A stretch of 64,000 nucleotides of DNA from Plectrocnemia conspersa (lineage: Eukaryota > Arthropoda > Insecta > Trichoptera > Polycentropodidae). This document shows positions 1-13,677 of the stretch, in pieces. The notes beneath the pieces are model-generated. The model had not been told where the DNA came from, did no database searches, and saw only the letters and a program-made list of their open reading frames with translations. The DNA is taken from contig VTFK01000054.1 of the NCBI GenBank assembly GCA_009617715.1, forward strand, positions 992,001-1,056,000, given 5' to 3'. The stretch's first letter is position 1, and every line of letters begins with the position of its first letter. Both the position numbers and the translations under genes were made by a program.

Positions 1-93
1 GACAGTATACAAACAGTTCAAAAACAATCATTCGCGTATAAAAGGATTTGGGAGCGAAAAAATAAGAAAAAAAAAACTTAAAAATGTTAATAT

Positions 94-896
94 TTTATTA
101 CTATTTTAAAAAAGACTTAATTGAATTACAACTATGTATGCTTAAATTTATATGTCATTTACAGCTATGAAAACAATATATTAAGATTTTTAACTGTTTT
201 CTTTAATGCACAATGCGATACAAAATTTAACCAGAGTTGACATCAAAATTTTAAAGTATATACTGCACAAATAAATTACATCAGGAAAAAAATCACAAAA
301 CTATGACTCCTGTGAAGGAGAAGAATTTCACAGATTTTATAACACGACTTCTAGATGTTAAAGTATAAATTAATATTTTCGCTTGAATTATCAGCAGTGC
401 GCATAATAAAGTCTTGAAAATGCAAATTCAGCTAATTCTAAATAACTCGCATCACAATCATAATTGAGTATACATAAAATTTTATACAAACTAGCACTAG
501 CCATTCTCACAACTAAATTGAATAATCAAGACTTTATAAATAATAATAAATAGACATCAAAATAAGGATATAGGAATTTATATCGTTAATTTTGGATACA
601 AAACTGTGGTTTTAAATTCTCCTGTATATATACATACAAAGGTAAACGTAAATATACCTTAATGAAAAAATAAAATAAGATGGCTAAAAAATACGATACA
701 ATAATCCAAGCGGAAATAGTTTTTTTTTTCAAACTGCTGATTTTTAATGTACAAAGTGACCAAACTAAATAAATGCTATTACTTTAAATACAGGGTTGGC
801 CAGCAACAGTCACTTTACATAAAGCAAGATCATTCCGACACACCAAACTGGACATTTGGCCAACGATGTTATACATTAAGGTTAAGACGATGTTAG
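94..896 (-). other. rin: rin 3' untranslated region (probable extent)
   Basis: AT-rich sequence downstream of the TAA at 897-899, read on the minus strand, with no competing ORF. A minus-strand AATAAA (TTTATT at 94-99) is a candidate poly(A) signal. The true transcript end is unknown and may lie outside the window. Confidence 0.45.
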
Positions 897-3800
897 TTAG
901 CGTCGTTGGGGTTGGTACGAGTTGCGACGGTTGTTGAATCCGGGAGTGCGAGGAACGCGGGGTCCGCCGCCAGCGCTACCCCTACCGTTTCCGCCGGGAC
1001 CGCCAGGTCCCATCCTAGATTTTTTCTCCTGAACGTTCAAGACCACAGATTCAGGACTGTCGGCAGACGGGTAGTACAGAGGCTAAAGTCGAAATATATA
1101 AATTAGCATCGATTCAAATTGTAGTATTGAAAAAAATAATTTAAAGGAACATACTCCGCTAGTCAGGCAAGCCTGAGCAGACTGAGGTTCTTCGAATATG
1201 AGGAAAGCGTAATTAGGCAAAACTCGTCCGCTGGCGTTGTTGGGTGGTCCAGCTCCGACGGGTCCACTTGTCAGTTTGTTGTGAACTCGTAAGTCTACAA
1301 TGTTGCCGAACTTTTCGAAGATCTGCCGGATCTCATCTGAAAAAAAAAACAATTAACCAACTAGATAAAATCTTTTTTAGTTAACATTAGACCTAAGAAT
1401 ATTTTTAATACACATGAGGTTTGAATACATGATCTTTTGAAATTAATTTTTTCTTTAAAAACATGTCGAATTGTCAGTCAAATAAAGAAGTACCATTGAT
1501 GAACTATTAGACCATATTTATGTCCTAGACTCTTTTTTCTTTACTAAAAGTGAACAAAATTATAATAAGAAATTAAATTTACTTTTGTTAAAAATTGTGA
1601 TTCTTTGGGGCAGATCTTTACATCTACCATAAATAAATAAAATTGAATCATTCAAATCGGACTTAAATTAAAGACACTACAAATATTTTAGGGTTATTAA
1701 AAGTTTTATAAGCACGAAAAATCGATAGCTTTTTCGTAATAATGTTCATGCCCAATCAATAAGCAGATTAAATGTTTTAACACTAATTTTCTGCAGCTAT
1801 AGCGTTAGTTTTAATTCAAGTTTAGTTAATTTAGTTAACACTCAACCAACGAGTCGAGTAATATCCACCCGCTATGTCCGCTGCTGGTAATCCACAGGAC
1901 GGGTAGTGACTACCTTTTACGACTTTTGATGTTTAACGACAGGTTTGGTAGTACTACCCACAAAAACTAAATCGTTTTGTGCTGTCATCAATGAATCAAT
2001 CTTTATACATTAAGAAAAAATATAATTTGATCGTAAATTATTCTTAAAATTGTTCGGTGGTGCTCAGTGTTATAAGCAAATTCGGAACCATTTGTTTTAT
2101 TGCTTATTCAGAGAAATTTATAAAAATTCATAAAAACATGTGACACTACATTTATATCATACTTAAGTTTATTTCAGTTTATATTCAATGCTACACTACA
2201 TTTTTCGTGGAAACAAAATCAATACATTTCGTCAACTAATGCTCAAAACCAAATTTTTTTCTATTATTTTATTTATATTTAGTTTCTTTGTAAATATTTT
2301 TTAAACTAGAAATTAAACAAATTTCATGATTTTATGCAACCCACAGATTGAAAACCGTGGATAAAATAATTTTAACATATATACCAATATAATTCAGAAC
2401 ATCTGATAAATTTTTGTTTTTAATTTCTTTTAATTCAAAAGTTATCATATTTCTGTGTTTTATGCACTTCATGCAGGGAAAAAACATTCCATCAGTCAAG
2501 TGTTATGAGTCAGTGGGTTTTTATAGTGTCAGCACAAAAGGAATCGGATAATGGAAATTAATTAATATTCCTCACAATTTGTAGGGAAATGTGTCACGTT
2601 CTAGAAAAATATACAAGGAAAATAAGAAACCAGCAGAAAAATAAAGAAATCAATCAAAATCTGGTAAAATATAGACAATCAAAGGTACCGTCTAACGAGT
2701 ATTTTGAATATACCACTAAGAGATTTTTTCCCTTAATTTTATTAGTACTCAATATTTCTCGATAGTTCTCTGTTCAGAAAATATTTCCCTAAATATGTTC
2801 AAATATATATATATATATATATATAAAAAAAAGAAGCATTGCATACTCATAAAAAAATGAATAATTTGACAATACCTTTAGTTGCACTGTGAGGTAGATT
2901 TCCCAAGAATAGCTGCTGACTATCCGAGAATCGTCTGCTAGGTCCTGTCGACGGCGTAGGCTGATTTCCTCCCGGTGCTGGGGCACCAGTGTCTGCAATT
3001 TATAAAGATTTACAGTAGTAATGTTATTTCTTTCATATCGACATTTCGAATAAGTTACTAACCGTTTGATTCGGAGCGCGGCGTGCGAGTAGGCCTAGGT
3101 CGATGTTGATTGGCAGACACGTTCGGAGTGGATGAAGCGACATTTGTTACGGTGGGTCCGGTTTCGATTCGAGTCTGCGTGGACGAAAGCCTCGTGGTGG
3201 CGGCTGCGGTGTTTTGATTATTGACGAAGTGGCTTGCAGTCTGACCAGATTTAACTAAATTGGCGTAGGTCTTCGGTTCGGTGCTGACGATGGGAGCAGG
3301 TTCGAGGATTGGAGTCGGAGTGGCGAACGAAACGGCAGTCGGAGAAGCGACGAGTTCAACCTCGGGTTCAAAGTCTTGCCCGCCGACGTCGACATCGCCG
3401 CAAGAAGAGTCGCTCACGTTCATCGGAATGCTAATATTTGCGTCTTCTTGGTGTCCATTATGAGTCACATGTTCTTGAAGTACCGGTTGGAGAGGAATCA
3501 CGGGGTTCGGAAGAACTGCAGGAGCGGAACTGGCGACGACCGGCGGGGGAGGAAAGTAAGGAGCGGGTAGTGCGGCTGGCGGAGGTTGCAGAGGCGCGGC
3601 GTCGTCTCTCGTTGAGCCGTACCCCCAATCGCTATCCTCTTCGGAAAACACAAAGTCCTAAAAAAAACAAACGAATTGAATGACGGAAATAAAAAGATGA
3701 CGATTTAGAAATCGCAATATTAAAATCGGTATTTACCTGATATGCGCTTACCTGATAGCGGAAGATATCGTTGTGCACGTAGTACTGTCTAGGACTCTGG

Positions 3801-6800
3801 GAGGCCAAGACAAACGTTTGGGTGAACCTTCGCATGGGCTGACCGCCGTTGCTCAGCTCGCCCGTGACTTGGACCACCACGCCGTTGCCCAAGGTAGCTT
3901 GAGAGTCCACTTGGCTTATCTTGGCATGGCAATCCTGGAAGTTGAGCTGTTGAATCCGGTTATGGATCTCCTTCTGACCAATGACTGGTTCCACATCGCG
4001 ATCGGATGCATCCAAGCCGCCGTGGATGAACGATGAAGCGTTGTTGTAAAACCTAGATAAAAATAAATAAAATTTTATATATATAATATATACCCAACTC
4101 CCTTTTAACATGACTTTAAAAAACATGGTACCCTAAAAAGAACGAATACTATATATTTTAACACGATTTTATATTGCCATATTTTATTTAGAAAAAACGA
4201 GCTACAAACATTTCATTAATTATGTTATGTAAAAAAAAGAATAAATATATAATATAAAGCTGCAAGCGACAAAGATATTTAATGATGATAAAAAAAAACA
4301 ATTTTCAGTAACATCTCGTAAATAAGGCAAAGACGTGTCATTTGATGTGTCAGACATATCTAAGTGAGGAAAGCCATATTTGTCTCGGCCGTCATAAACG
4401 TGCGTGTATATCATCAGGTGGCGATGAATTGTATGTATGATTTTTTTCTTAATTAAAATACATATCTATGAATAATATTTTGTATAATTTATTTATTGGG
4501 TTTTCATTATTACCTTTTTACACGATTTTCTACAGCACAATATTGTTATTTTTTCAAATAACACGGTTTTTTAAATTTAGGGAACCAATATTCAATTTTT
4601 CAAAGTATTTTATAACTTTTTTTTACATGGTTTTTGGTGGAACATATCTACCTCGTAAATAAAGAATTGTGTATAAAGTTGACAAGACTACTTATTATTT
4701 AACACAGGGGTTCCCAACCTTTTTGTATCCTAGAGCGCATTTTACAATATCGGTAGGGCGGCGGGCACCACCTGACTCGTCAAAGATCCCTTTTGCCACT
4801 TACAGGAGCTATAATCGGAAAAAAGTCGGCGATCTCGGCCGATTTCAGTTGAAGCTCCGGTTCGGACAACTTCGAGAGAGGCTTAACAAATAATTAAAAA
4901 TAATTTAAATTTTTAATTAGTGTTTGTGAAAAAAATTCTATTGCGGTCGAATATTGGCGGGCGCACAAAAATCGGTCCGCGGGCGCCATGGTACCCGCGG
5001 GCACGGGGTTGGGAACCCCTGATTTAACACATGTAAAAGTAAAAACTTAATAGAAGTGAAATGTAAAAATATTTCACTTAAATATAAGAGTGGAATGAAA
5101 TTCATCGTTTTTATTGTAAAATAATTAGATACTAGTAAAAAATTTTTTTTTAGGGTTAAAAAATAATAGATTTTATATTAATTGGTAAGAATTTAAATTA
5201 AATATGGTTAGAATTTAAATTGGACTGCTCAGAAATTATATTAAAAAGAATTATTTTGACAATGGTCAAAATCATATTTTTCTATTGGCAATAGTGTTAT
5301 CGTATACTTTTGTTATTGCTGAAGATCGGTATAATTGGTTGATCTGTTATTCACATGTCAGCAGTTCGTTGCCAATATCATTACAAGGTGTTTTAGGGCC
5401 AACTTGTTTGGTTGGGCTAGTAACATGTCAGTTCTGTCATTATTCCCGCTTTGTTCATCGCGTCATCCATACAATTAAATATATTCATTGAATTATTCAT
5501 GGGGTGTTCAATGTTCTGATGACCATAATGACCACACTCGCCTGCACCCCTAACCTGTCCTAACAGTTTTGGTGCGAGTGAGATATTTTATAAGATATTT
5601 CTAAAATAAATAATTTATAAATGTTATATATTTTTTAATTCACACAAACGTCCTACGTTTTTATTCTAACTAATTGATATTTATTCTGAACCTTAAATAA
5701 TATAATTCTGATCATTCATTATTTTAATTCTGATCATCCTATATTTTTATTCTGACCATTTATTTTGTTGCTATTTGCAACGACACAAGATTGAGTGTCT
5801 TGAATATCTGCCGTACTCATCCCCAGTGATTTTTACATTTTTGGACCGCTCAGAGTCCTTTCCTTTTTTTGTTGCCTTTCTGAGCGCTAAAAACCCGTAT
5901 TAAGCGTTCTAATGCCATGCGCCACATACGGAGCTCAGTCGCTACGGGACCATAATGTCATGAGGTACATACGCGGCATTTACAGACTGTTACTTACGCT
6001 ACAAAATAATATTACAAGACTATTTAGGTACAGTTGTCTATTGAGAAATGCTTGAATAGCGGTCTTAAAAATGGCTAAAATGAATATGCTTCTTTTAAAC
6101 GTCGCCATGGTTGCCGCTAGATACTTGCGCTTTTGTAATATATGAAACGTAATTTTTAATAACAAATGATAATTGGTGTAGAACTCGACTATAACTATTT
6201 TTGTTTCTCAACGGCTAAAATATAAGTCAGTTTAGGGATAGAGTGACATGCAAAAAATATCGAAAAGATTTTTTATTAATGTTACATTGGTGGTTTATAT
6301 TTTATAAAAAAATATATGTTTATTACTTTGTATAAAAATGTTAGTTTGCCATTATGAAGCAAAAATTAATTTAATATTATAGTGTTGTGACAACCCCAGC
6401 TTAACGATTTTTAACAACTGTAAATGGTGTCCAAATGCACCAGGCTCTGTTTGGGTTATAAGAGTCATTGACAAGTCATTAACACTTGACATACATCTTT
6501 TTAATTTTAAAAATAATGCATTGGGGTCGTGCAGTACAAAAAATACCATGGTACGAAAATGGTTAAACACAATAGACTAGATAGAAGTGTCCTTTTATAC
6601 CTTTGTAGTTCAATAATGAATTATGATCTTTATTTGCATAATCATACATGCCGAACAATTTGGACTAAAAATATATTCTTGAGGGGTTTTAACGGGAGAA
6701 TCTATACTAAGCAGTGTTCCCCGAGCGGGCATTCTATGTTCATAAGCATGAACCTTAAACCTCTAGATTGACAAAATACTTATGGGTCACACATAAGATG

Positions 6801-7260
6801 CTCAACTATGTTGATATTTCATAATAAAAACAAATGATTAATTTATAAATCGACAATTTCGTAATATCTATTAGCAATTATACTCTTTATTCTTCGTATA
6901 AATAAAATAACTTTTAATGTGACAATAACTGACTTTTACTCGGCCCCCAAAATATTAAGATAGAAAAACAGAACTGATGAGTATATCACTCACGTCTGTT
7001 TTCTATTGTGTGATATTGTGATTCCCAATCTGTTATGAAATAGATAATAGTGTAAACGTTCTAAATTTAGATAAAAGTATTTTATTCCAATATAATATTA
7101 GGAGAAAACACTTACACATCACACGATGGACAATTGTTTAAAAGTTGAGAGCAGCTTTTTACCTGTGCAGGTGCACTGGCGCTTTGTTGAGAAGGGTGTA
7201 GTACTGTCGGACGAACTCGCGTCCGACGTTCTCCGGCGAGGGCGTTTCTTCCATCACCAT
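897..7260 (-). CDS. rin: Rasputin / G3BP stress-granule RNA-binding protein, six coding exons
   Basis: Coding exons, in transcript order: 7260-7163, 4052-3752, 3657-3063, 2992-2876, 1336-1155, 1082-897. All have GT-AG borders and phases that agree, giving 492 residues. Residues 1-133 are an NTF2-like domain opening [20 protein letters not shown], with Phe34 at the position of human G3BP1 Phe33 in the ligand pocket. An acidic stretch (EEDSDWGYG) and a Pro-rich low-complexity region follow, then an RRM (RNP2-like QLFLGNL, RNP1-like region near NYAFLIFE) and a short RGG-type tail ending QPQRR. Family knowledge: G3BP/Rasputin dimerises through NTF2, nucleates stress granules and binds mRNA and ubiquitin-pathway partners in the cytoplasm. 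The start at 7260 is chosen because MVME is the family N-terminus and lies 15 nt inside the exon. The gene is divergent from sqd. The domain order makes the identity firm; exon ends are inferred from splice consensus and frame. Confidence 0.96.
4705..5021. mobile_element. Non-autonomous hAT-type MITE in rin intron 1
   Basis: A 317-bp element with terminal inverted repeats CAGGGGTTCCCAACC and its complement. It is flanked by an exact 8-bp direct repeat ATTTAACA at 4697-4704 and 5022-5029. CAGGGG ends and an 8-bp target duplication are hallmarks of hAT elements. It has no transposase ORF, and its interior is more GC-rich than the intron around it. Confidence 0.92.
5370..5790 (+). repeat. Dispersed repeat family A, copy 1
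   Basis: This block matches the reverse complement of 44340-44770 over its length. Shared landmarks are TTAGGGCCAA..TT.GTTGGGC, a GTGAGATATTTT stretch, AATTCACA followed by a CGTCCTA..TTTTTATTCTA motif, and ATTCTGACCATTT near the end. No coding potential is evident. It lies in rin intron 1. The element ends and class are unresolved. Confidence 0.6.
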
Positions 7261-7416
7261 GTCCTTGGGCGCAATCTGAAACGTGAAGGCGTTTAGTCGA
7301 TAACGCGTTCTGAGAGGTTATGTCGGCGGGCGAGGGCCCCCAGAGGTTATTGGGGGGTCGCTGACCCTCAGCGGCGGAGGGCGGCGGCCGGACGGGGGCG
7401 CGTCGAGAAAGCTTAC

Positions 7417-7640
7417 CTGGCGGAGGCGGTCGCTCGGGGAGCGGCCGGGCGGGCGCTGACCGTAAAGGCAAGGGACGAGAGACCGTAGCCGTAGTGTCGC
7501 GGCTCCCGGGCGCTCGGGCTGGTCTGAGACGCAGGTCTGCCAACAGCACAGCGCGCACGCTCGCACGCCGCCGGCGACCGCGACTGCTACAACTACGCCG
7601 GTGTGCGCTCGGACGCGCGAAGCGTCGCCAACTTAACGGC
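7417..7640 (-). promoter_or_regulatory. rin: GC-rich 5' leader exon and promoter region of rin
   Basis: A CpG-rich island in otherwise AT-rich DNA, ending on the minus strand in a good donor (CCAG|GTAAGC, exon end 7417). The next acceptor (TTTCAG, exon start 7275) leads straight into the exon holding the rin start codon, so this is the likely non-coding first exon. Minus-strand open frames here lack an ATG that joins the rin frame. The start site is not resolved. Confidence 0.6.
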
Positions 7641-7953
7641 TTCCGACTTTAAACCAAATATCTATATTTAGATTCACAATTAAATTCTTTACCTAACTGA
7701 TATCAACTAATTTATTATAAGAGACTCGTATTTTTACCATTTTACAACAGATGATAATTAATATGATACAAGTATATTAAAAGATCCGTATATTTGTAGG
7801 CTCATAATTATTAGAAAACATCTAAAAATTAGCAAAAATAGGATTGAACTAATATATATTTTGTGATTGACTTTGTATATAGTTGCTTAATTAAAATCTA
7901 TAAAAATATTATTTTATTTTTCAAAATTATATATAGTCCTGTAAAATGAATTA

Positions 7954-8240
7954 ACAGGTGACTCACAAATAAGTCATTGGAATTTAAATGGCTTAATCGA
8001 ATACCATTATTTAAAAATTTACGTTAATCAAAATTTATATTAAAATCAAAGTCGACATCAGAGGCATATCTAGAAATGGGGGGGTTAGAGAGGGTGGCAT
8101 GTCTCCGGACTAGGGGACTGCCAAAACGGTATGTAAAATGTTTGAGGTATAATTTAAATTTAATTTGTATATAAAATCATTGTTTTGCTTTTTCACATTT
8201 AACCCTTAAAACGTCAGCAACTAATTAGTGAGTCACCTGT
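7954..8240. mobile_element. TA-flanked MITE (Tc1/mariner-like ends)
   Basis: The left end ACAGGTGACTCACAAATAAGT is matched in inverted form at the right end (ACTAATTAGTGAGTCACCTGT on the plus strand, two mismatches), with TA on both outer sides (7952-7953, 8241-8242). It is 287 bp long with no ORF. A TA target duplication suggests the Tc1/mariner superfamily; the family is not recognised. A related motif (GGTGAGTCAACGGCG) follows near 8410. Confidence 0.75.
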
Positions 8241-9667
8241 TATTATTCTTCCCGCGTCAGAATTTCTTTCTAAAAATAAATAGAACATATTTAATTTACT
8301 GTTACATGATGCTAGCACAATAATCTTTATGAATAAAAAAATGTATATAATCAATCAATTTATTTGATAAAATTAATTTATTCTAAAAATTAGTAAACAC
8401 GTACTTACCGGTGAGTCAACGGCGTTTAAATGGTTAAATATGACGTAATTTCCCAGTTTACTACAAAAAAATAAAGAAAACATTTATTTCTTAATAAAAT
8501 CACCCATGCATTTTTTTCGTAAGTTGATTTTTATATAATAAGGCAGTTTCCATAAATTATGTCACAGGTTTTCGTAAAAATTTTACCCCCCCCCCCCTCC
8601 TCATATGTCACAAGATTTCATTGAGCCAGACTCATTTGCTCAAAACATGGCGGCACTCTGGTGGCACTGACGTGACGGGCACTTTTTCTTCGCGCACCGT
8701 CCTCTTTTATATATAGTATTATTAACATCTAACTATGTAAACTTAACATATAATACTTTTCAATAAAATACTATTGCTGCAGCTCAATCTGTGTCTAATT
8801 GCCACCCGTCTCCTCCCATCGCCAAACTCTTAATAAGAGTAGCTATATAATTATTATATTATTTTTAATTACATAGGTGTACATAAACATAAAATTATTA
8901 TGTATTACTATAAAGACTAATCAAATAAATATTTAATAAAGTGATAGAAATTATAATTTTTTTAAAATATGATGTTTACAATCCCTTAGAAAATTATAAA
9001 ACTTTAATACTATATTAAACCATTTTATTTAATTAAAATGTATAATATCATTTCAAATATACATAAAATGTATATTATCATTTCAAATATAATTTTTTTG
9101 TTAATTTATAAATGCTACAATAACTAAAAAATAGGTCACTTCAGAAATTTTTAAACGAACAAAAATATCTGAGGTGATCTTTTTTCATGAGACGAGTTTA
9201 GCTTAATAATAACCGAGGAAAAGTAAATGCCTCCGCCTTTCGAAGCTGGCGCCCTCTTTGGGACCAGCTCCTCGGGCGACCACCTGCGCAGCCCGCCCTT
9301 CGGCATGGCTCTGATTATAAAACTGCTGTCTTTATTTTGTATACTATATTTTATACATTTAAACGGGGGTACGCTAAGGTTAATATAATTTAAGTATTAT
9401 ATAAATTCCTCAAACATCCAAATGAGTCGATATGTCTGAAAACACCATGACACTTACCAACCTGAATGCCCGGTTGATTTTTTAAATAACTTCATGTGAT
9501 AGTATAAGCAAATCTTATGTTTTTTGGATAATAACTTTTGATTGGTTGACAGACAAACCCAAACTTAAATTAACCATATAAAACCATTGGTTTTCGTACG
9601 TCGCGCCCTACTGATTAATATATATATCTAACTTATATTGAATTTGTAACTTTTATTTGGTTAATAA

Positions 9668-9722
9668 CGCTTAATTTGCGGTTCTTATAATAATTATATT
9701 AATAATAATCGCAAATTAAGCG
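9668..9722. repeat. Perfect 13-bp inverted repeat (hairpin)
   Basis: CGCTTAATTTGCG at 9668-9680 is exactly inverted at 9710-9722, separated by 29 nt of AT-rich loop. No TSD or ORF is evident. It could be a transposon terminus remnant or a cruciform-forming site. Confidence 0.6.
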
Positions 9723-12700
9723 GTTGTCGGATTTTGTAATGTGGCAACTCCGGCATGATGCACGCCCGTGAACCGGCGATGACGATAAAAAACGCAAAGG
9801 CGGCAAATTTTACTAATAATTGTCATGAAACTAACTGTATAACCATTTGACTATTTATATAAAAAAATACCGTTTTTAGTGACACAGAACGATTTATAAA
9901 ATCGTTTTATCACATGTGGGTAATTCCGAAGCGCAATAGTTTGGTTTCAGAATGAAATCGATAATGTAAATCAATTATGCGTTGGACACGCCCCATGATT
10001 ATGCAGTTATGTAAACGTCGGTAGATAGTCATATGAGTATAACGCTTAATAAAAGATAATCATATTTACACGAAAGTAGCATCGTGTCTAAATTTACTTA
10101 ATAAATTTGAGGTTATTATTCGCCTGATGCTTACAATTTCGTAATTTGAATGAATTATATAAGGTATTGTTGATCGTTAGTAACGTTTATTAGGATTGAT
10201 ATTAATGAAACATCTCATTTTTGAAGTAGAAGGTAAATGATTATATCATAACCTAAAATGTATAAAGAGCGCCGCACACGATACGTAATTTTATAAAAAT
10301 ATTCTATTATTATACTTACGTTTTCAATAGAATAATTATGCGAATGTATATAAACACATAATTGTTATCGCATAATCAATGTTACGAAAGGTTATCGCAC
10401 TTGTTTTGGTTTTTGATGTGATTTCTGTATATTTTCTATAATTTGCAAATATTGCAGATGATAAGGTTCGTTATAATTATTATAAATATTTAGAAATGCT
10501 TTTGATATTATTGATTGGGCTTAATAAAATATGAACTTATAGAAATACACATCATTATATCATGATTTATACGATGACAGAGACGAATTTATTTAGAATA
10601 ACGCTAAAGTATGCATGTGCATTAAATTCAAAACATGATTTAATTTCAAGGTTTAAATTTCCAACTGTTTTCGAACGGCCGTTGGTTTAAAATTTTAGTA
10701 ACCGTTGAACGTTGGAGAATTTGGTAAAGTACTTTACAGATTATAGTGAATTTCTATTGTTTGCGAGCAGATAATTTTAAATGACAATGGAAGATACCTT
10801 TCGCAGGTATCTTTGTTTAAGATATCTGAACAGAGGTAAAATCCATTAACGGTAAAAATATTTTACCTGCGATGAAAAAACGCATTTTTATATTTAGTGT
10901 ATTTGAGTTAAGGATTAAAATATAAATTACATTTGTTTATTTTTCACATAAAGCTAGAAAAAACATTTTATTATTAGTATATGTAGTATCACGCAAAACT
11001 AGTGTCGATTACCCGGATCGGCATATTGCAGTAAATTAAATAAAAAACGATTTTAATCTCTCACATAACCCACATACTAAGTTTTTCTATAATCATATTG
11101 ATTATTATAATATATATTTATTTAACATACCATTTATATAGCTAATATTAAAAAATATGTTTTTTAAATTCTTTGGCTAAGTATTTTATTGACCATTTCG
11201 ATACCAATTTTATAAAAGTAGTGTAAATGTTACTCTGGAAATATAAGTTTACCATTTTTATTAAAATTATAAAGTAATATATTATTTTAAAACATTTTAT
11301 ACGTAAATTATACTTCATTCATATATATATATATACATTTATCTCTGCAACCTATTTTAATTAGGTTACGACTTTTTTATAATCCGTTATTTACAAACTA
11401 GTTTGTAAACTTAGCTGTGATTTTTACTAAATATTTTATCAAATAAAATAATGATTGAAATCTGTTGAGAGCGTAGAGAATTATTGTGTGACTAAATAAC
11501 CGTTATATTTATATAAACCGTTATAATTGTATGTGTATACTTTTGATTGAAGGGTAGATTTGGGGTCGACGAAGAAAGTGTAGTGAACTATTCTGGAAGT
11601 TGCCACATGGTACCTTCTGCAATAAGTATAGTTTCTATTGAAAACTATCTAATAGTATTTCTGAAAAAATTACCTAATACGCATTTTCTCTTTGTTTCTT
11701 AACAGCTTAACGACCGGTGTTTATTTGTCAAAAACACGTCTGTAGCGTTTGAGTCAGAATCGCTAGAAACAGTTAATAAAACTACGACTGTATATTTTTT
11801 AAACAACTAATTATTTTGCAAGATGACAAATTTGGCTAGCTAACGAACGTAGCCAAGTTATAAAAACATTTTTTTTAGGAAAGTATGTTGATAAAAATAT
11901 TAAAATTACTATAGTTATCGTGTCATCAAAAAATATTATTTCTTTTATGCATATGTATGTATGTAAATAAACGTTTTGACTGACTGTGTTTTAAGATTTC
12001 ATGGCGATAGTCAAAGTAACTGCATCGATTTTTGTTGAAGCTCCGACATAAAGCAAGCATGTGTTTCTATTAAAAAATACATAAAATTTGAGTGATCTAA
12101 GGAAAAATAATACTTTTTAAAAATAAAGCTGCAAATAGCTGCTTAGTAACAAAAATATATTTAATATTTACATTTATTTTAAATGTTTTTATGCTTTTTG
12201 TTAAGTTTACTTTATGAAATGCGAATTAAAATATCACAATAACGTGAACAAATAGCGCAAAATCACTATGTTTTACTTATGAATTGATTTTACCAAAAGT
12301 TTTTTTTTATAAATAGTTTTATTCATAAGACAAATAATTATTTGAGCGAGTTAAAAAAATATTTTTGTTGAAAATTGAGTTAGCAATTTATTCACTGTAA
12401 TAATTAAAAAAATCCAAACTATTCTCATATACGTCATCTCTATTGCTTTGAAATTAATTTGTCGAAACAAACATTTTTACACTAGCACGATAGATAATCA
12501 TCGTCAGTGACTAATAACAGAAAGAATTTGGCTCAAATCCCATGAAAATTTAAAAATTAATGATTAATATTTATTCGTAAATCCGACCGATCAAACATTT
12601 TAGGTTTGCCTAGATGTTAATTATATCCCGGATGAATATCATGATGCAAAATTCAAATCGAGCTGGGTCGTATATATTAGGTAAAAAAAAAACTAATAAT

Positions 12701-13499
12701 CAATTACATATATAATATCATATGGATGTATAAAAAAGCGTTTTAAATTATCATTGACTATTTCTGAAGCAAGTAATACCGTCGTAATTATAATATATTT
12801 ATGTATTATGTATTTCAAAATTGACTTTACACCTATACAAATTATTTTTAAATTTATTTATCGTATTAGTGACAATACACTACATGTCTTAAAAAATAGA
12901 TGCACAAACACTATGCAAAATTAAATTAATACCGTAATTGATAAATTTATAAATTATTGGTAAAAACTAATAATCTCCCACATAAAGTATGATGATTCTA
13001 AAATTACTCTGATATTTATTTATAGTCTTAAGTCATAGTCAAAAGGCAGTATTTTCAACTTTAAGACAACCTAATAAAAGTATCTTTTACTTTTAAAATT
13101 AAATTATACGGTGGTATTCCAGATGTATCTAAATAATTTAAGAACTCGGCGGAGAATTTTACTGTATGTTTGCTATCCATGTCAATAGATTTATTAAAAT
13201 AGGTAATAAAACTAATTTTATATGTTCGGTTATCATAACAACTTATACACAGCTCACATTCACCTTTTGTTAACTGAAATGGTGTAGAAGTAGTAAGCTA
13301 ACATTCGAACATACAAACACCCCTATGCATTTTGCATATAATATCATTGCAAGACATTTTTTTAAATATATCAAGTTAAAACAGTTTTTTGCTGTTCTTT
13401 AAAATATTAAAATATATATTTTGCAAAGTTGAATAATTTTAAAGAATATTGAACGTTTTGTATTATTTGTTAGATTTTGTAACGATCGTTTTCATAAAT

Positions 13500-13677
13500 C
13501 GAAACGTTTTCGCGTCGGTCGCGCCAGATGCCGCGGTGGCGCTACGGTCGATGCGAAGCGTATGTGGGGGGGCAAGGTTGCGCGCGCAACCAGCAGCGCG
13601 TCGGTCGGTCATTCGGGCGGGAACTCCGTGGCGTACGGTCGTCAGTCTCGGTCGGTTCAGTTCGTTCGCTCGCAATC
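13500..13677 (+). promoter_or_regulatory. sqd: CpG-rich promoter and 5'UTR of sqd
   Basis: Base composition jumps from AT-rich to CpG-rich at about 13500 and stays so past 14340. Two initiator-like TCAGT motifs lie upstream of the start codon (about 13642 and 13657), and the GCGCGC palindrome near 13580 resembles an NRF-1/ewg-type core. No TATA box is seen, as usual for a broadly expressed gene. The exact start site is inferred. Confidence 0.5.

Larger units (their letters stand above)
7650..13490. other. Intergenic region between divergent rin and sqd
   Basis: About 5.8 kb of AT-rich DNA without a supportable gene. It holds the MITE at 7954-8240, a C-tract with a transposon-like CATAAATTATGTCAC motif near 8550-8600, a short GC-rich patch at 9230-9310 that looks like a transposon relic, and the hairpin at 9668-9722. 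From about 10000 to 13440 I see only AT-rich sequence and short TA runs. Confidence 0.6.

Noticed and set aside
2806..2825. TA dinucleotide run (also near 15186, 18333 and 11321)
   Set aside because: Ordinary microsatellites in AT-rich DNA; not listed as features.
7112..7566. Long minus-strand open frames (82 and 148 codons) in GC-rich DNA
   Set aside because: They span the rin leader exon and intron, use a non-ATG start or odd composition rich in Pro/Arg, and do not join the rin frame. GC-rich DNA lowers stop frequency.
9230..9310. GC-rich patch GGCGCCCTCTTTGGGACCAG
   Set aside because: It looks like a transposon relic but no second end or homolog in the window was found.
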